Part shown: one piece after another, positions 1 to 8,220 of the stretch | Numbering within the stretch: position 1 is the stretch's first letter | Layout of the letters: each line of letters starts with the position of its first letter | IMG/VR virus record: IMGVR_UViG_3300009093_000039 | Location: 62,001-126,000 of that record | From: a virus | DNA: 64,000 nucleotides | Reading direction: 5' to 3' (one strand) | The notes under the pieces: generated by a model | The model's database searches: none | What the model was told of the DNA's origin: nothing | What the model saw: the letters and a program-made list of their open reading frames with translations, nothing else | Program-made: the position numbers and the translations under genes

Positions 1-16
1 TCGCAAGGGCTGACCG

Positions 17-26
17 CAATTTCATG
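17..26 (+). promoter_or_regulatory. Candidate late promoter element, copy 1
   Basis: The AT-rich decamer CAATTTCATG stands in GC-rich DNA, 57 bases before the first gene. The 14 bases gaccgcaatttcat recur exactly before the gene at 14627. Related copies lie before the genes at 3461, 7556, 42519 and 58395. Promoter function is inferred from recurrence and position only. Confidence 0.45.
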
Positions 27-31
27 AGACA

Positions 32-53
32 GGGTGGGACTACGGTCTCACCC
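32..53 (+). promoter_or_regulatory. Leader hairpin with TACG tetraloop
   Basis: GGGTGGGAC pairs with GTCTCACCC (one G-U pair) around a C(TACG)G loop, the UNCG class of extra-stable RNA tetraloop. It starts about 6 bases after the candidate promoter and has no following T-run, so it may be a 5' stabilising hairpin of the transcript rather than a terminator. Confidence 0.45.
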
Positions 54-82
54 GCTCTCTGATCCACACAAAGGACTGTGAC

Positions 83-832
83 ATGTCGAATCTCTCTGTG
101 ATTCCGCTGAAGAAGGCGATGGCCGAAGCCGGCTTTCTGATCTCCGAAGGCGAAGGCTTCCTCAAGCACGAGTTCCAGATGGCTCGTGACTACCTGACCA
201 ACATCGGGATGGGCCACATCGGCGACAACTTCCACGAGTTCGAGGCCGAGCTGGCCAAGGGCGCGCACGCGCTGGTCTCCGGCGTCACGCACCTCGTGGC
301 CAAGGTCGAAGAGAAGGCGAAGGACCGCTTCGACCCCGAGACCGGGAAGAAGATCGTGGAGCCGCCGCTGAACAACAGCCCGCTGCTGAACACCGATCCG
401 ATCCCCGGGTCCACCGCCAACACCATCTCGGTCGCCGATCTGCACGCCGCGCATCAAGCGCCGCCGGTCGCCGTCGCCGAACAGCCGGGCTTCAGCTTCG
501 AAGGCCAGCCGGTCGACACCGAAGAAGACGAAGCGACGGAAGAAGCCGAGCAAGCCGCTGCCGCCGAGAAGGCCGCAGCCGAAGCTGCTGCGGTGCAAGC
601 TGCCGAAGCCCAGGAAGCCCAGGCTGCGATCGAACGCCAGGCGGCTGCCGAAGCCCAAGCCAAGGCTGAAGCCGAAGCGGCTGCTGCCGCGGAAGCCAAG
701 GCCAAGGCTGATGCGGAAGCCGAGAAGGCCGCTGCGGTCGCTGCTCAACAGGCTGCCGACTCGCAGGTGCAAGCCTCGACCGATCCGACGCACGTCGAGT
801 CGACCGCCAACCAGACCGAAACCAAGGAGTAA
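83..832 (+). CDS. Probable head structural protein with Ala/Glu-rich C-terminus
   Basis: This 249-residue protein is not recognised by family. Residues 1-110 look globular or helical. From about residue 140 to 235 it is an almost uninterrupted Ala/Glu/Gln/Lys-rich stretch predicted to form a long helix or coiled coil. It is the first gene of the morphogenesis block, just upstream of a small Gly-rich protein and the prohead protease, so a minor head or portal-associated role is plausible. The start follows an aaagga ribosome site. The low-complexity tail may be flexible; function is inferred from position only. Confidence 0.7.
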   Translation: MSNLSVIPLKKAMAEAGFLISEGEGFLKHEFQMARDYLTNIGMGHIGDNFHEFEAELAKGAHALVSGVTHLVAKVEEKAKDRFDPETGKKIVEPPLNNSPLLNTDPIPGSTANTISVADLHAAHQAPPVAVAEQPGFSFEGQPVDTEEDEATEEAEQAAAAEKAAAEAAAVQAAEAQEAQAAIERQAAAEAQAKAEAEAAAAAEAKAKADAEAEKAAAVAAQQAADSQVQASTDPTHVESTANQTETKE

Positions 833-835
833 CGC

Positions 836-1261
836 ATGGCCCGAATCGTCGGTAACGGTGGCGGCTCTGGTGGCCTCGGCGCTTCGGGCTCCGGCTCGGG
901 CGTCGCCCGCCAGCGCGCCCCCTTCGGTCGTGTCACCATCGTCGCGGATGCCGATGGTGACATCATCTACCTGCCCATCACGGCGCTGATGGTGCACAAC
1001 GGCCAGCTGTACCAGGGCATCTTCGCGCAGGCGGCCGCCATCACCGGCGGCACCGTGCAGATCGATACCACGCTGGTCGAGCCTGACCTCGCGCTCAACC
1101 ACTCGCAGGACACTCCTGCGGCTGGCGAGCCGAGCCACTGGCATCCCGACACCACGGTCGCGGTCGGCAACGGCATCTCCAAGCTCACGACTCCGGTCGC
1201 GACCGCACTCCGCATCACCTTCGCCAAGAAGGGCACGATGCTCTTCCTCGCAGGAGTCTGA
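836..1261 (+). CDS. Small structural protein with Gly/Ser-rich N-terminus
   Basis: The 141-residue product starts three bases after the upstream stop, with its ribosome site (aaggag) inside the end of the previous gene. Residues 5-22 are almost pure Gly, Ser and Ala, a flexible linker, followed by a beta-rich domain. Such an arm plus a compact domain is common in phage head decoration or head-fibre proteins. Its place next to the prohead protease supports a virion role. The exact function is unknown. Confidence 0.7.
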   Translation: MARIVGNGGGSGGLGASGSGSGVARQRAPFGRVTIVADADGDIIYLPITALMVHNGQLYQGIFAQAAAITGGTVQIDTTLVEPDLALNHSQDTPAAGEPSHWHPDTTVAVGNGISKLTTPVATALRITFAKKGTMLFLAGV

Positions 1262-1262
1262 C

Positions 1263-2051
1263 ATGGGTGGCCGTTTTCCCGCACAGTACTTCGACCGCGA
1301 GGAGCGTGATCGCATGCTCACGGCCGCCACGCTCATCAAGGGCGTGGGCGTCAGCGAGGAGCCGGCCTTCGATGCAGATGCGAAGCCGGATACCGAAGCG
1401 GCCGAGATGGTTCGCAAGCTCGACTTCGAGACGTGGCTGCCGTTCGCGGCAAAGACGTACCACATCAGTCCTCACATCGAGGACTACATCATGAAGTCGA
1501 TGCCGATCTGCCCGTCGGATTTCCCGAATCGGAACGGCATCGGCTTCCCGCTGCAAGAGCTCATCGCCTTCCAGCCGCCTCCGATGAACCGCCAGGTCTA
1601 CAAGGCCTGGACCGGCTGCCCGATTCACCTCGAGCACGACAACGAGGACTGGACCAAGGCCTACGGTGTCATGTTCGACACGGCACTGACCAAGATCACG
1701 AACTTCGGGCGCGGCAAGCACTGGAAGGTCATGGGTCTGGTCGGCGTCGACAAGAACAAGTACCCCGACATCGCGAAGGAGCTGCTCGAAGGCAAGATCA
1801 CGACCGGCTCGATGGGTGCGCTGGCTGACAGGTTCTCGTGCGCGGTCTGCGGTCGCGAAGCCACGGAGAACAAGTTCATGAACTGCAACCACGTGGGCTC
1901 CACCAAGGAGGTCAACTGGAAGCTCGTGGACTACATGGGCAAGCAGCGCATCGCGTACCTCAACGCTCACGGCCTGTCGCCGATCGAGTACTCCATCGTC
2001 CGCGATCCCGCCTGGGTCTCGGCCATGTCCGACCACATCATGAGCTGGTGA
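1263..2051 (+). CDS. Prohead (capsid maturation) protease
   Basis: The 262-residue protein has the layout of phage prohead serine proteases. A histidine lies in the segment HLEHDNED (H122 or H125). It is followed by a conserved core strand and then the serine in EGKITTGSMGA (S183), which matches the His...Ser spacing of the herpesvirus/HK97-type protease fold. C193, C196, C208 and H210 form a possible zinc site just after the serine, and the C-terminal IEYSIVRDPAW is typical of this group. It would cut scaffold and other internal proteins during head maturation. It lies upstream of scaffold and capsid genes as expected. The assignment rests on remembered family patterns, without a search. Confidence 0.7.
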   Translation: MGGRFPAQYFDREERDRMLTAATLIKGVGVSEEPAFDADAKPDTEAAEMVRKLDFETWLPFAAKTYHISPHIEDYIMKSMPICPSDFPNRNGIGFPLQELIAFQPPPMNRQVYKAWTGCPIHLEHDNEDWTKAYGVMFDTALTKITNFGRGKHWKVMGLVGVDKNKYPDIAKELLEGKITTGSMGALADRFSCAVCGREATENKFMNCNHVGSTKEVNWKLVDYMGKQRIAYLNAHGLSPIEYSIVRDPAWVSAMSDHIMSW

Positions 2052-2055
2052 CACC

Positions 2056-2424
2056 ATGACCAAACTGCAAGCAAAGTCGCGGCTCGTCGCCGCAGCCATC
2101 GCACGTGTCGTGACCGCGACCAACATCCCGTGGGACAAGACGTTCAAGAAGACGTTCACGGGAAGTCCGTCGACCGGCACCTACGGTCTCAAGACCAAGG
2201 AAGGCGGTCACGCGCAGGTGCGCGTCATGATCGACAGTGAGGACGAGACTCCGGACTCGAAGAAGCTGCGCGAGATGGACCAGAAGTATGGCGGCAACCT
2301 CATGGACGGCGTGCCGAACATCGAGCTCAAGATCGCGGGCAAGGACATCGCCCTGACCTGGGAAGAAGCCTACAACCTGGGCTTCATGCTGATGAAGAAC
2401 GCAGAGAGCGCCTACTACGGCTGA
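2056..2424 (+). CDS. Tagged small protein (KLQAKSRL N-terminus), unknown
   Basis: The 122-residue product begins MTKLQAKSRL, the tag shared by eight proteins in this window. The rest is a mixed alpha/beta domain with no recognised family. It lies between the protease and the scaffold gene, where T4-like phages encode core or internal proteins. I infer that it is packed into the prohead. The start follows the upstream stop by four bases. Confidence 0.7.
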   Translation: MTKLQAKSRLVAAAIARVVTATNIPWDKTFKKTFTGSPSTGTYGLKTKEGGHAQVRVMIDSEDETPDSKKLREMDQKYGGNLMDGVPNIELKIAGKDIALTWEEAYNLGFMLMKNAESAYYG

Positions 2425-2433
2425 AGGACGACC

Positions 2434-2697
2434 ATGAACGACATCAAGCTGAAGGCCAAGAGCCGCCTCGGTTCCGAACTCGGAGCCTCGACCTCGCTGC
2501 ACACGAGCGAGAACACCGCACCGCAGACGCAACCGGTTGCCAGGCTCGGCAACGGTGGCTCGCGAGCTGTCGGTCTGAATGCCGAACCCGCTGCCAACGC
2601 GGAAGCTCCGAACCCGATGAAGGTGGGCGCCGTTGCCCGCCTGAAGAACGCGGGCTCGAGCGCCAGCGCCGTCAAGGCGCAGAAGACGAACCAATAA
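2434..2697 (+). CDS. Tagged low-complexity protein (KLKAKSRL N-terminus), unknown
   Basis: The 87-residue protein begins MNDIKLKAKSRL, a variant of the shared tag. The remainder is rich in Ala, Asn, Ser and Gly and carries two copies of a VARL-x-N-x-G-S motif (near residues 36 and 69), so it is probably unstructured. Such composition suits a small core or internal head peptide. An aaggacg ribosome site precedes the start. Confidence 0.6.
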   Translation: MNDIKLKAKSRLGSELGASTSLHTSENTAPQTQPVARLGNGGSRAVGLNAEPAANAEAPNPMKVGAVARLKNAGSSASAVKAQKTNQ

Positions 2698-2764
2698 GAA
2701 CCGAGAAAACCTAAGTGTGCGTGCGGTCGTCGAGAGGGTCGATCGCATTCAAACGAGGGAGACC

Positions 2765-3250
2765 ATGAAGACGCACCTGAGCGATCCGTCCCAGCGTGCA
2801 TATGTCGGTACACTGGTTGCCATGCTGCAGCCAGGGCTCCGACCTCTAGACAAGGTGCAGACAGACGCGCGGCAAGCCGTGGCCGCGTTTCTGATCGCGC
2901 ACAGGGACGATGAACTCGACGCCGACCTCGTGCTGGTTGGCGACTCTTTCTCCGATCCACTTCCGATCCACTGCTTCGTTCAGGCTCGCACCGGTGTGCG
3001 ACTTGCAGACTCCAACAGGTGCTGCAAGATTCGAGGCAAGGTCTACGAGTGGCCGAATCGTCATGGCGTCACCATCAGTGGTGTAGTCATTGCACGCATC
3101 TCGGTTCGTCACCTACTTGGTGACTACGTATTACTCGCGTCGTTGGAGACCAAATTGCAGCGCCGTCACAATCGCCGGAGAGCAAGTGATGCTCCGGAAT
3201 TGAAACGGCGTTTCACACCACTCGATGCGGATGTGAGAACGCAGTTGTAA
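2765..3250 (+). CDS. Hypothetical protein
   Basis: The 161-residue basic protein is not recognised. I chose the ATG at 2765 because gaggga lies just upstream; an in-frame GTG at 2717 would add 16 residues. Its codon use is less G+C-biased than that of its neighbours and it has no shared tag, so it may be a later insertion. A strong terminator lies directly after its stop, which supports a real gene end here. Confidence 0.5.
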   Translation: MKTHLSDPSQRAYVGTLVAMLQPGLRPLDKVQTDARQAVAAFLIAHRDDELDADLVLVGDSFSDPLPIHCFVQARTGVRLADSNRCCKIRGKVYEWPNRHGVTISGVVIARISVRHLLGDYVLLASLETKLQRRHNRRRASDAPELKRRFTPLDADVRTQL

Positions 3251-3266
3251 AGCGAGATCAACGAAC

Positions 3267-3301
3267 AAGGCCGTGACTTGGCAACGAGTCACGGCCTTTT
3301 T
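3267..3301 (+). terminator. Rho-independent terminator
   Basis: A perfect 12-bp stem, AAGGCCGTGACT with AGTCACGGCCTT, encloses an 8-base loop and runs into a T-run. It closes the unit that contains the protease and the small tagged proteins. Confidence 0.8.
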
Positions 3302-3353
3302 CTCGCCCTGACTTTCGGGTGCACCTCTGATTTCGCCCGGATTCTGCGACATA

Positions 3354-3363
3354 CATTTTTATT
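3354..3363 (+). promoter_or_regulatory. Candidate late promoter element, divergent copy
   Basis: CATTTTTATT lies in an AT-rich patch (tacatttttatttt) between the terminator at 3267 and the scaffold gene. It resembles the (C/T)AATTT(T/C)AT element found elsewhere, though it fits less well. A new promoter is needed here if the terminator works. Confidence 0.35.
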
Positions 3364-3394
3364 TTGCGGGCGGGAACGCCTGAGAACGCGAGCG

Positions 3395-3430
3395 GGTTAG
3401 CCTGAGCGGACTAGTACGCTTTGGCTAACC
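3395..3430 (+). promoter_or_regulatory. Two-tier leader hairpin before the scaffold gene
   Basis: GGTTAGCC pairs with GGCTAACC (8 bp). After a 2x2 internal loop, AGCG pairs with CGCT around an 8-base loop. It ends about 20 bases before the aaggag ribosome site of the scaffold gene. It could act as a translational operator or mRNA stabiliser; there is no T-run for termination. Confidence 0.45.
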
Positions 3431-3460
3431 TACTCATCAACTTTGACCCAAGGAGTGCTC

Positions 3461-4987
3461 ATGACCGACAAGGTTCACGCAGCAGCCTCGACCACGATGA
3501 CCCATGACGGCAACGGCAAGGATCTCAAGGTCGAGCAGGGCGACCAAGGTCTCGAAAACTCGCAACAGCCGATGATGCTCATCGACCCCGCGAGCCTCGA
3601 GTCCGGCCCCACGCATTCGCAAGAGGAGCCCAAGATGCCCGGCAAGACCAAGGCCCCCACGACCGCCAGCGCCACGCCGGTGGCCGCGGCCAAGAAGAAG
3701 CCGGCGGTGCAAGCCAACGGCGCACCTGCCCAGTCGCTGAAGGACGAGACCATGCCTTCCAGCGGCAACATCTCGCAGCTCGACAACGACGTCGATCCCG
3801 GCGCCGGTTACCTGGAGAAGGAAGCGGGCATGCCCGTCGTCCACAACGCCAGTGCCGACGAAGAGAACGAGCTGAACGACGCCCCGGCGCCGGAAGCTCC
3901 GGGTGCCGACGAGTTCGAGGAAGACGACGAGTCCGATCCGATGGCCGCCAGCACCGAGTTCGACGACCTCCCGTCGCTGAGCGCCGGCGCCGACGACCTG
4001 GACGACGACGAGTTCGAGGACGTGGGCTTCGAAGCCCCGGCCCCGGAAGCCCCGGTCGAAGCCGACATGGGCGCGGGCGCGCCGAACGAAGCCCCGGCGA
4101 TGGAATGCGCCGACTTCGAAGCCGAAGCCCCGGCCGCTGCTGAAGAGCAGATGCCGCTGGTCGACGTCGACAACGTGGAAGACGGCGAAGGCAGTGATGC
4201 CCTCGCGTTCGCCTCCATCGGCGCCGCCGTGCACGTGATCCGCAGCAACCGCATCATCGCTTCGATGGGTCCGGCCGCGGCGCGCAAGCTCAACGTCACG
4301 GACGTGTACCAGACCCCGCAGTACCAGGACGTCGTCGCTCACGCGATCGACACCAAGGGCCTGCGTCGCGGCCTGGTGGCACAAGGCTTCACGCTGGCCA
4401 AGGTCACGCTGTCGGCTTCCAAGGCCACCAGCCGTGTCGTGCAGGCCAAGGTCGAAGCCGGCATGAAGTCGCGCGTCGAAGCCATTGCCAAGCAGAACGC
4501 CGCGATGGAACAGAGCCTGGCCATCGCCGCCGTCGGCATCAACAAGCGCTACTTCAAGGATGCGCCCAACCCGCTCAAGGCCGCTCTGCTCGAACAGCTC
4601 AAGCAGGCCGGCGTGCGCGGCGCGCAGTCCCTGATCTCGGCCGCGTTCGCCGAACACGGCGTCGAGTACGCGAAGTCGATCCTCACCCTCGCGCAACGCA
4701 TCGCTGCCATGCCCGAGGAAGTCCGTGACAACCACGCTGAAGCGCTGGACATGACCAGCGACGAGGACTTCGTGGATGACGCGGGCACCGAGGTCGACAG
4801 CGAAGTCGATGGCGACGACACGGAAGACGAGTTCGAGGACATCGGCGCTCCGTCGTCGGTGACCGCGGCCCTCTCGTCGGCCGGCCCCCGTCGTCTCTCG
4901 CAACCCGGTGGCAAGGTCACCGCTGGCATCTCCGACATGGCCAGCGTGAACAAGCTGCTGTTCGGCAACCAGTCGCTGGTCGGCTGA
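3461..4987 (+). CDS. Probable prohead scaffold/core protein
   Basis: I chose the ATG at 3461 (508 residues) because aaggag lies five bases upstream; an in-frame TTG further upstream overlaps that site. Roughly residues 100-245 are strongly acidic (long Asp/Glu/Ala/Pro runs). Residues about 250-420 form a helical, Lys/Arg/Ala-rich domain, and another acidic stretch follows before a short C-terminus (SVNKLLFGNQSLVG). High charge, low complexity and position just before the decoration-like and major capsid genes fit an assembly core protein removed by the prohead protease. No catalytic motif is seen. Confidence 0.6.
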   Translation: MTDKVHAAASTTMTHDGNGKDLKVEQGDQGLENSQQPMMLIDPASLESGPTHSQEEPKMPGKTKAPTTASATPVAAAKKKPAVQANGAPAQSLKDETMPSSGNISQLDNDVDPGAGYLEKEAGMPVVHNASADEENELNDAPAPEAPGADEFEEDDESDPMAASTEFDDLPSLSAGADDLDDDEFEDVGFEAPAPEAPVEADMGAGAPNEAPAMECADFEAEAPAAAEEQMPLVDVDNVEDGEGSDALAFASIGAAVHVIRSNRIIASMGPAAARKLNVTDVYQTPQYQDVVAHAIDTKGLRRGLVAQGFTLAKVTLSASKATSRVVQAKVEAGMKSRVEAIAKQNAAMEQSLAIAAVGINKRYFKDAPNPLKAALLEQLKQAGVRGAQSLISAAFAEHGVEYAKSILTLAQRIAAMPEEVRDNHAEALDMTSDEDFVDDAGTEVDSEVDGDDTEDEFEDIGAPSSVTAALSSAGPRRLSQPGGKVTAGISDMASVNKLLFGNQSLVG

Positions 4988-5017
4988 TCTCCTTCCCAAC
5001 TTTCCAACGGAGTCCAC

Positions 5018-5698
5018 ATGCTCTACCTGCCTCTCTCGAAGTTCCCGGACAGCAGCGAAACCGTCGTCGCTTCCGGTGCCGCCATCACCGCCGAGGGCCA
5101 AGCCCTGGTCCGCGCCGCGGGCGCCACGTCCACCGGCGTGACCCCGTCGCAAGGCACGAGCGGCGAGCTCTTCGCCGGCTTCTCGTTCGCCGGCGTCAGC
5201 GCTGCCCCGTTCGCGGCCGCGTACCTGTCCAAGGTCGAGAAGTTCATCGTCCCGTCCTCGGGCACCGTGCAGCTGGCCTTCGCGCCGCAAGCCGGCCAGG
5301 TCTTCGTCTTCGACTCGACCACCGGCGCCGCCGTCCCCATCACGGGTGGCGTGACCGTCGTGGGCAACACCGTCAACGGCCTGACCTCCGGCGACACCGT
5401 GCTGGTGACCTACAAGTACCCGGCCTCGGTGATCCAGGCGCGCGCCATGCAAGGTGACGTGCAGCCCGGCGGCTACGCCGGCGCCTACGTCGGCCAGATC
5501 GGCCTCATCAAGCGCGGCCTGATCTACACCGACCAGTTCGACGCGTCGGTCAACTGGTTCTCGCCCGCCTCGATCAACCTGGGCGCCGGCGGCATCCTGA
5601 CCGTGGGCGGCTCCGGCGTGGCCCTGGTCGGTGCCTACGTGGTCGCGCAGCCGACGCAGGACGTGCCGTTCCTCGGCATCGAGTTCAGCGCCGCCTGA
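5018..5698 (+). CDS. Probable capsid decoration/head structural protein
   Basis: The 226-residue protein is rich in Gly, Ala, Val and Ser and looks all-beta. It has no charged low-complexity regions and lies directly upstream of the major capsid gene, a usual place for head decoration (cement) proteins. An acgga ribosome site precedes the ATG. No specific family is recognised, and a minor capsid protein is the main alternative. Confidence 0.6.
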   Translation: MLYLPLSKFPDSSETVVASGAAITAEGQALVRAAGATSTGVTPSQGTSGELFAGFSFAGVSAAPFAAAYLSKVEKFIVPSSGTVQLAFAPQAGQVFVFDSTTGAAVPITGGVTVVGNTVNGLTSGDTVLVTYKYPASVIQARAMQGDVQPGGYAGAYVGQIGLIKRGLIYTDQFDASVNWFSPASINLGAGGILTVGGSGVALVGAYVVAQPTQDVPFLGIEFSAA

Positions 5699-5740
5699 TC
5701 GGTCGTCTGACACACATCAACCAATCAGGAGTTTCCCAAC

Positions 5741-6814
5741 ATGCGTACCCAAGTGAACATCCGCGCGGCCAAGTCGCCCGTGCTCGCCACCGACCTCCGC
5801 CCGGTCGACGGCGGCGAATCCTTCGTCGGCCGCTACCAAGGCTCCGGCAAGGGCGAGCTGAACGCCAGTTCGAAGCGCGACCTGCTCGAGCAGCAGCGCA
5901 AGTTCCTGACCGCAGCGTCGGCCGGCAACATGCTCGCGATCACGGCTTCCGAGTCGAAGGACCTGGTCCGTGCCGCGTTCAACAGCCCCGAGGCCCACCG
6001 CGTGCTCGGCGAGAAGATCAGCGAGTCGCTGTACATCACGGCGAACCGTCAGGGCTTCATGCGCAAGTACCTGGCCAAGATCGACGTCGAGATGGGCTCG
6101 ATCCCGCGCTTCCCGCTGCGCAACAAGAACGTGACCGCGGTCTGGTCCACCAGCCCGACCAAGGTCGAGTCGCAGATCACCCGCGACAAGTGGTTCACCC
6201 CGCCGGAACTGACGGTCGTGGCCCGTCCGTTCATCCCCCAGGTGGAACTGAACCAGTCCAGCGGCGACGTGCTGCAGGAGAAGTACATCGAGGCCGTCGA
6301 GGCCACGATGGTGGCGGAAGACCGCCTCTACTACAACCAGCTGCAGAGCCTGGTCGGCGTCGACAACAACCTGACCATCGTGTCGGGCCAGCTGACGCCG
6401 TACAGCCTGATGACGGTCGTGACCAACGTGACCCGCTGGGGTCTGAAGGGCGCGCACCTGCTGATGGCGACGGACCTGTGGCAGGACGTGGTCGGCAACT
6501 CCGACTTCTTCACCGCCATCGACCCGGTGGCCCGTCACGAGCTCCTGCTCACCGGCGAGCTGGGCACGATGTACGGCATGACCGTCACGTCGGACGCGTT
6601 CCGTCATCCGGAGCACAAGGTCCTGGGCCAAGGCGAGTTCTTCGTGATCTCGGACGCCCTGAACCACGGCGCGTACTCGGATCGCGGCGGCCTGCAATCG
6701 ACCCCGATCGACATCTCGATCGAGAAGATCCCGGGTCGCGGCTTCGTGCTGCACGAGGCCCTGGCCGTGTCGGTGGCGAACAGCCGCTCCTTCGCGAAGG
6801 GCTACCGCCTGTAA
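5741..6814 (+). CDS. Major capsid protein
   Basis: The 357-residue protein has the pattern of an HK97-fold capsid protein: a charged helical N-terminal arm, a long central region (about 110-260) with LTVVARPFIPQVEL and a helix EKYIEAVEATMVAEDRLYY resembling the long spine helix, and a C-terminal beta-rich segment. It is preceded by a strong tcaggag ribosome site and flanked by scaffold and decoration-like genes upstream and tail genes downstream. A hairpin follows, suggesting its own transcript end. Its N-terminal segment (NIRAAKSPVL) weakly echoes the tag of the small head-region proteins. Confidence 0.85.
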   Translation: MRTQVNIRAAKSPVLATDLRPVDGGESFVGRYQGSGKGELNASSKRDLLEQQRKFLTAASAGNMLAITASESKDLVRAAFNSPEAHRVLGEKISESLYITANRQGFMRKYLAKIDVEMGSIPRFPLRNKNVTAVWSTSPTKVESQITRDKWFTPPELTVVARPFIPQVELNQSSGDVLQEKYIEAVEATMVAEDRLYYNQLQSLVGVDNNLTIVSGQLTPYSLMTVVTNVTRWGLKGAHLLMATDLWQDVVGNSDFFTAIDPVARHELLLTGELGTMYGMTVTSDAFRHPEHKVLGQGEFFVISDALNHGAYSDRGGLQSTPIDISIEKIPGRGFVLHEALAVSVANSRSFAKGYRL

Positions 6815-6826
6815 TCGAATCGGCCG

Positions 6827-6859
6827 GGGAGGGCTTAGTCACTAGTTGACGGCCCTCCC
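6827..6859 (+). terminator. Hairpin after the major capsid gene
   Basis: GGGAGGGC and GCCCTCCC form an 8-bp stem around a 17-base loop, starting 13 bases after the capsid stop. There is no clear T-run, so it may be a weak terminator or a 3' mRNA-stabilising stem. Confidence 0.5.
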
Positions 6860-6906
6860 TGGTTGGTCCGAAACAGACGCAACCCAACGCAACCAGGAGA
6901 ACTGAC

Positions 6907-7437
6907 ATGGCCCAGCCGATGCTGAAGTACAACCGCGCGCTCGACTGCCTGGCCCTGGCCGCGCAGGCGATGCATCGCGACGGTGACGAAGTCCTGGCGG
7001 CGCGCCTCTTCGCGAAGGCGATGAAGCAGCCCGACATCCAGGCCGCGATCAACACGATCGAAGCGACGAACCGCGTGGCGTTCGCACAACTCGAGGCCTC
7101 CAACAAGGCCGCGAAGGAAGCGACGCCCGCGACCAAGCCCGTGACGACCACGGCGGCTGCGAAGCCCGCCGCGGCTCCGACGAAGCCCACGCAAGCCAAG
7201 CCGGTCTCGGCCGCGAAGCGTGTGCAAGCGGCGGAGGAAATGGTCGAAGAAGCCCCGGTCGCCGAAGAGGTGATCGAGGAGGAGCCCGTCATCGAAGCCG
7301 ACGCTTTCGACGGTGACCCGCTCGACGACGTCGTCGAGGACGAAGAAGTCGACGAAGCCCCGGTCGAGCCGGTGGTGGCCGGCCGCCGCATGGCGGAAGT
7401 CCTGTCGTCGATGAAGCGCACCCGCGACGGCAAGTAA
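6907..7437 (+). CDS. Hypothetical virion-region protein with acidic C-terminus
   Basis: This 176-residue protein has a helical N-terminal half (MLKYNRALDCLALAAQ and onward), a Lys/Ala/Pro/Thr-rich linker, a strongly acidic stretch (about 110-160) and a basic end (MKRTRDGK). The ribosome site aggaga precedes the start. It is the last gene before two terminators, in one unit with the capsid genes. Its role is unknown; an assembly cofactor or minor head protein would suit the position. Confidence 0.6.
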   Translation: MAQPMLKYNRALDCLALAAQAMHRDGDEVLAARLFAKAMKQPDIQAAINTIEATNRVAFAQLEASNKAAKEATPATKPVTTTAAAKPAAAPTKPTQAKPVSAAKRVQAAEEMVEEAPVAEEVIEEEPVIEADAFDGDPLDDVVEDEEVDEAPVEPVVAGRRMAEVLSSMKRTRDGK

Positions 7438-7465
7438 GCACGAGCCGCACCCTACGGTGCTTTGG

Positions 7466-7490
7466 AAAGGGAGCCCTCGTGCTCCCTTTT
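7466..7490 (+). terminator. Rho-independent terminator
   Basis: AAAGGGAGC and GCTCCCTTT form a 9-bp stem with a 6-base loop and a short T-run. It is the first of two stacked terminators closing the capsid unit. Confidence 0.75.
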
Positions 7491-7498
7491 CTCACATG

Positions 7499-7529
7499 GG
7501 TCGCAGCATTTAACTATGCTGCGACCTTT
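7499..7529 (+). terminator. Second terminator of the capsid unit
   Basis: GGTCGCAGCAT and ATGCTGCGACC form a perfect 11-bp stem with a 6-base loop, followed by TTTG. With the hairpin at 7466 it makes a tandem terminator just before a candidate promoter. Confidence 0.7.
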
Positions 7530-7535
7530 GTCCCC

Positions 7536-7545
7536 TAATTTTATG
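7536..7545 (+). promoter_or_regulatory. Candidate late promoter element, copy 2
   Basis: TAATTTTATG lies directly after the double terminator and is identical to the copy at 42470. Only ten bases separate it from the start codon at 7556, so if it is a -10-like element the transcript would be nearly leaderless. Confidence 0.45.
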
Positions 7546-7555
7546 GGCATCGAAC

Positions 7556-8209
7556 ATGGACGCTAAGCCGCAAACCGAAATCGACCCAGTAGACAAGTTC
7601 GTGCGGGCGGGCTTCGAGCAGCGGATGCAGAGCCAGTTCCGTGCCCCTGCCATTTGGGTTCAGAGCCCTGACGCGCTCCCGACCCTGAAGACGATGCTGG
7701 GTAACCGTCAGCCCGAGTATCCGTACCTGTTCCTCTACGAGTCCGGGTCCAGCCCGAACACGGAGTCGTATCCGACCAACCGCCTGGCTCGACATGGTAT
7801 CCCCGTGACAATGAACCAGGACGGCAAGCAGTTCCAGACCGTGAAGGTGCTGCCGACGAACTTCGAGGTCGAGGTCACGTACATCACCGACAAGTTCCAA
7901 GGCAATGAGGACTCGGTCGACTTCTTCAAGCGCCGGTGGTGGTTCACGCGGCGCAATGGTGCGCTGAATTTCGGCATCGACTATGGACTCTCCAAGCTCA
8001 CGGTCACATCGACCTTGACGGACAGCCTGCAGATCCCGAAGCGCGAGAATCCGGCAGAGACCGAGTCCGTCTACACGGTCACCACCAACGTCACGATCCA
8101 CGGTTGGCTCTCCGAGGCGTTGCTGATGACGCGCGGTCGGATCAATCAGGTCGTTCTTGCTGACGGCCCGCCACCGAAGCCCGGCGAGCAGTTCTTCCCC
8201 TTCAACTAG
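7556..8209 (+). CDS. Candidate tail terminator/completion protein
   Basis: The 217-residue protein precedes the sheath gene. Its central part (about residues 95-195) reads as beta strands around TNFEVEVTYITDKF, RRWWFTRRNG, LTDSLQIPKRE and TTNVTIHGWLS. This resembles the strand order of tail sheath-terminator proteins such as T4 gp15, which sit between head and tail. The likeness is structural intuition, and other neck or tail-completion roles are possible. There is no clear ribosome site and no in-frame alternative start nearby upstream. Confidence 0.6.
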   Translation: MDAKPQTEIDPVDKFVRAGFEQRMQSQFRAPAIWVQSPDALPTLKTMLGNRQPEYPYLFLYESGSSPNTESYPTNRLARHGIPVTMNQDGKQFQTVKVLPTNFEVEVTYITDKFQGNEDSVDFFKRRWWFTRRNGALNFGIDYGLSKLTVTSTLTDSLQIPKRENPAETESVYTVTTNVTIHGWLSEALLMTRGRINQVVLADGPPPKPGEQFFPFN

Positions 8210-8220
8210 AGGACCCCAAA

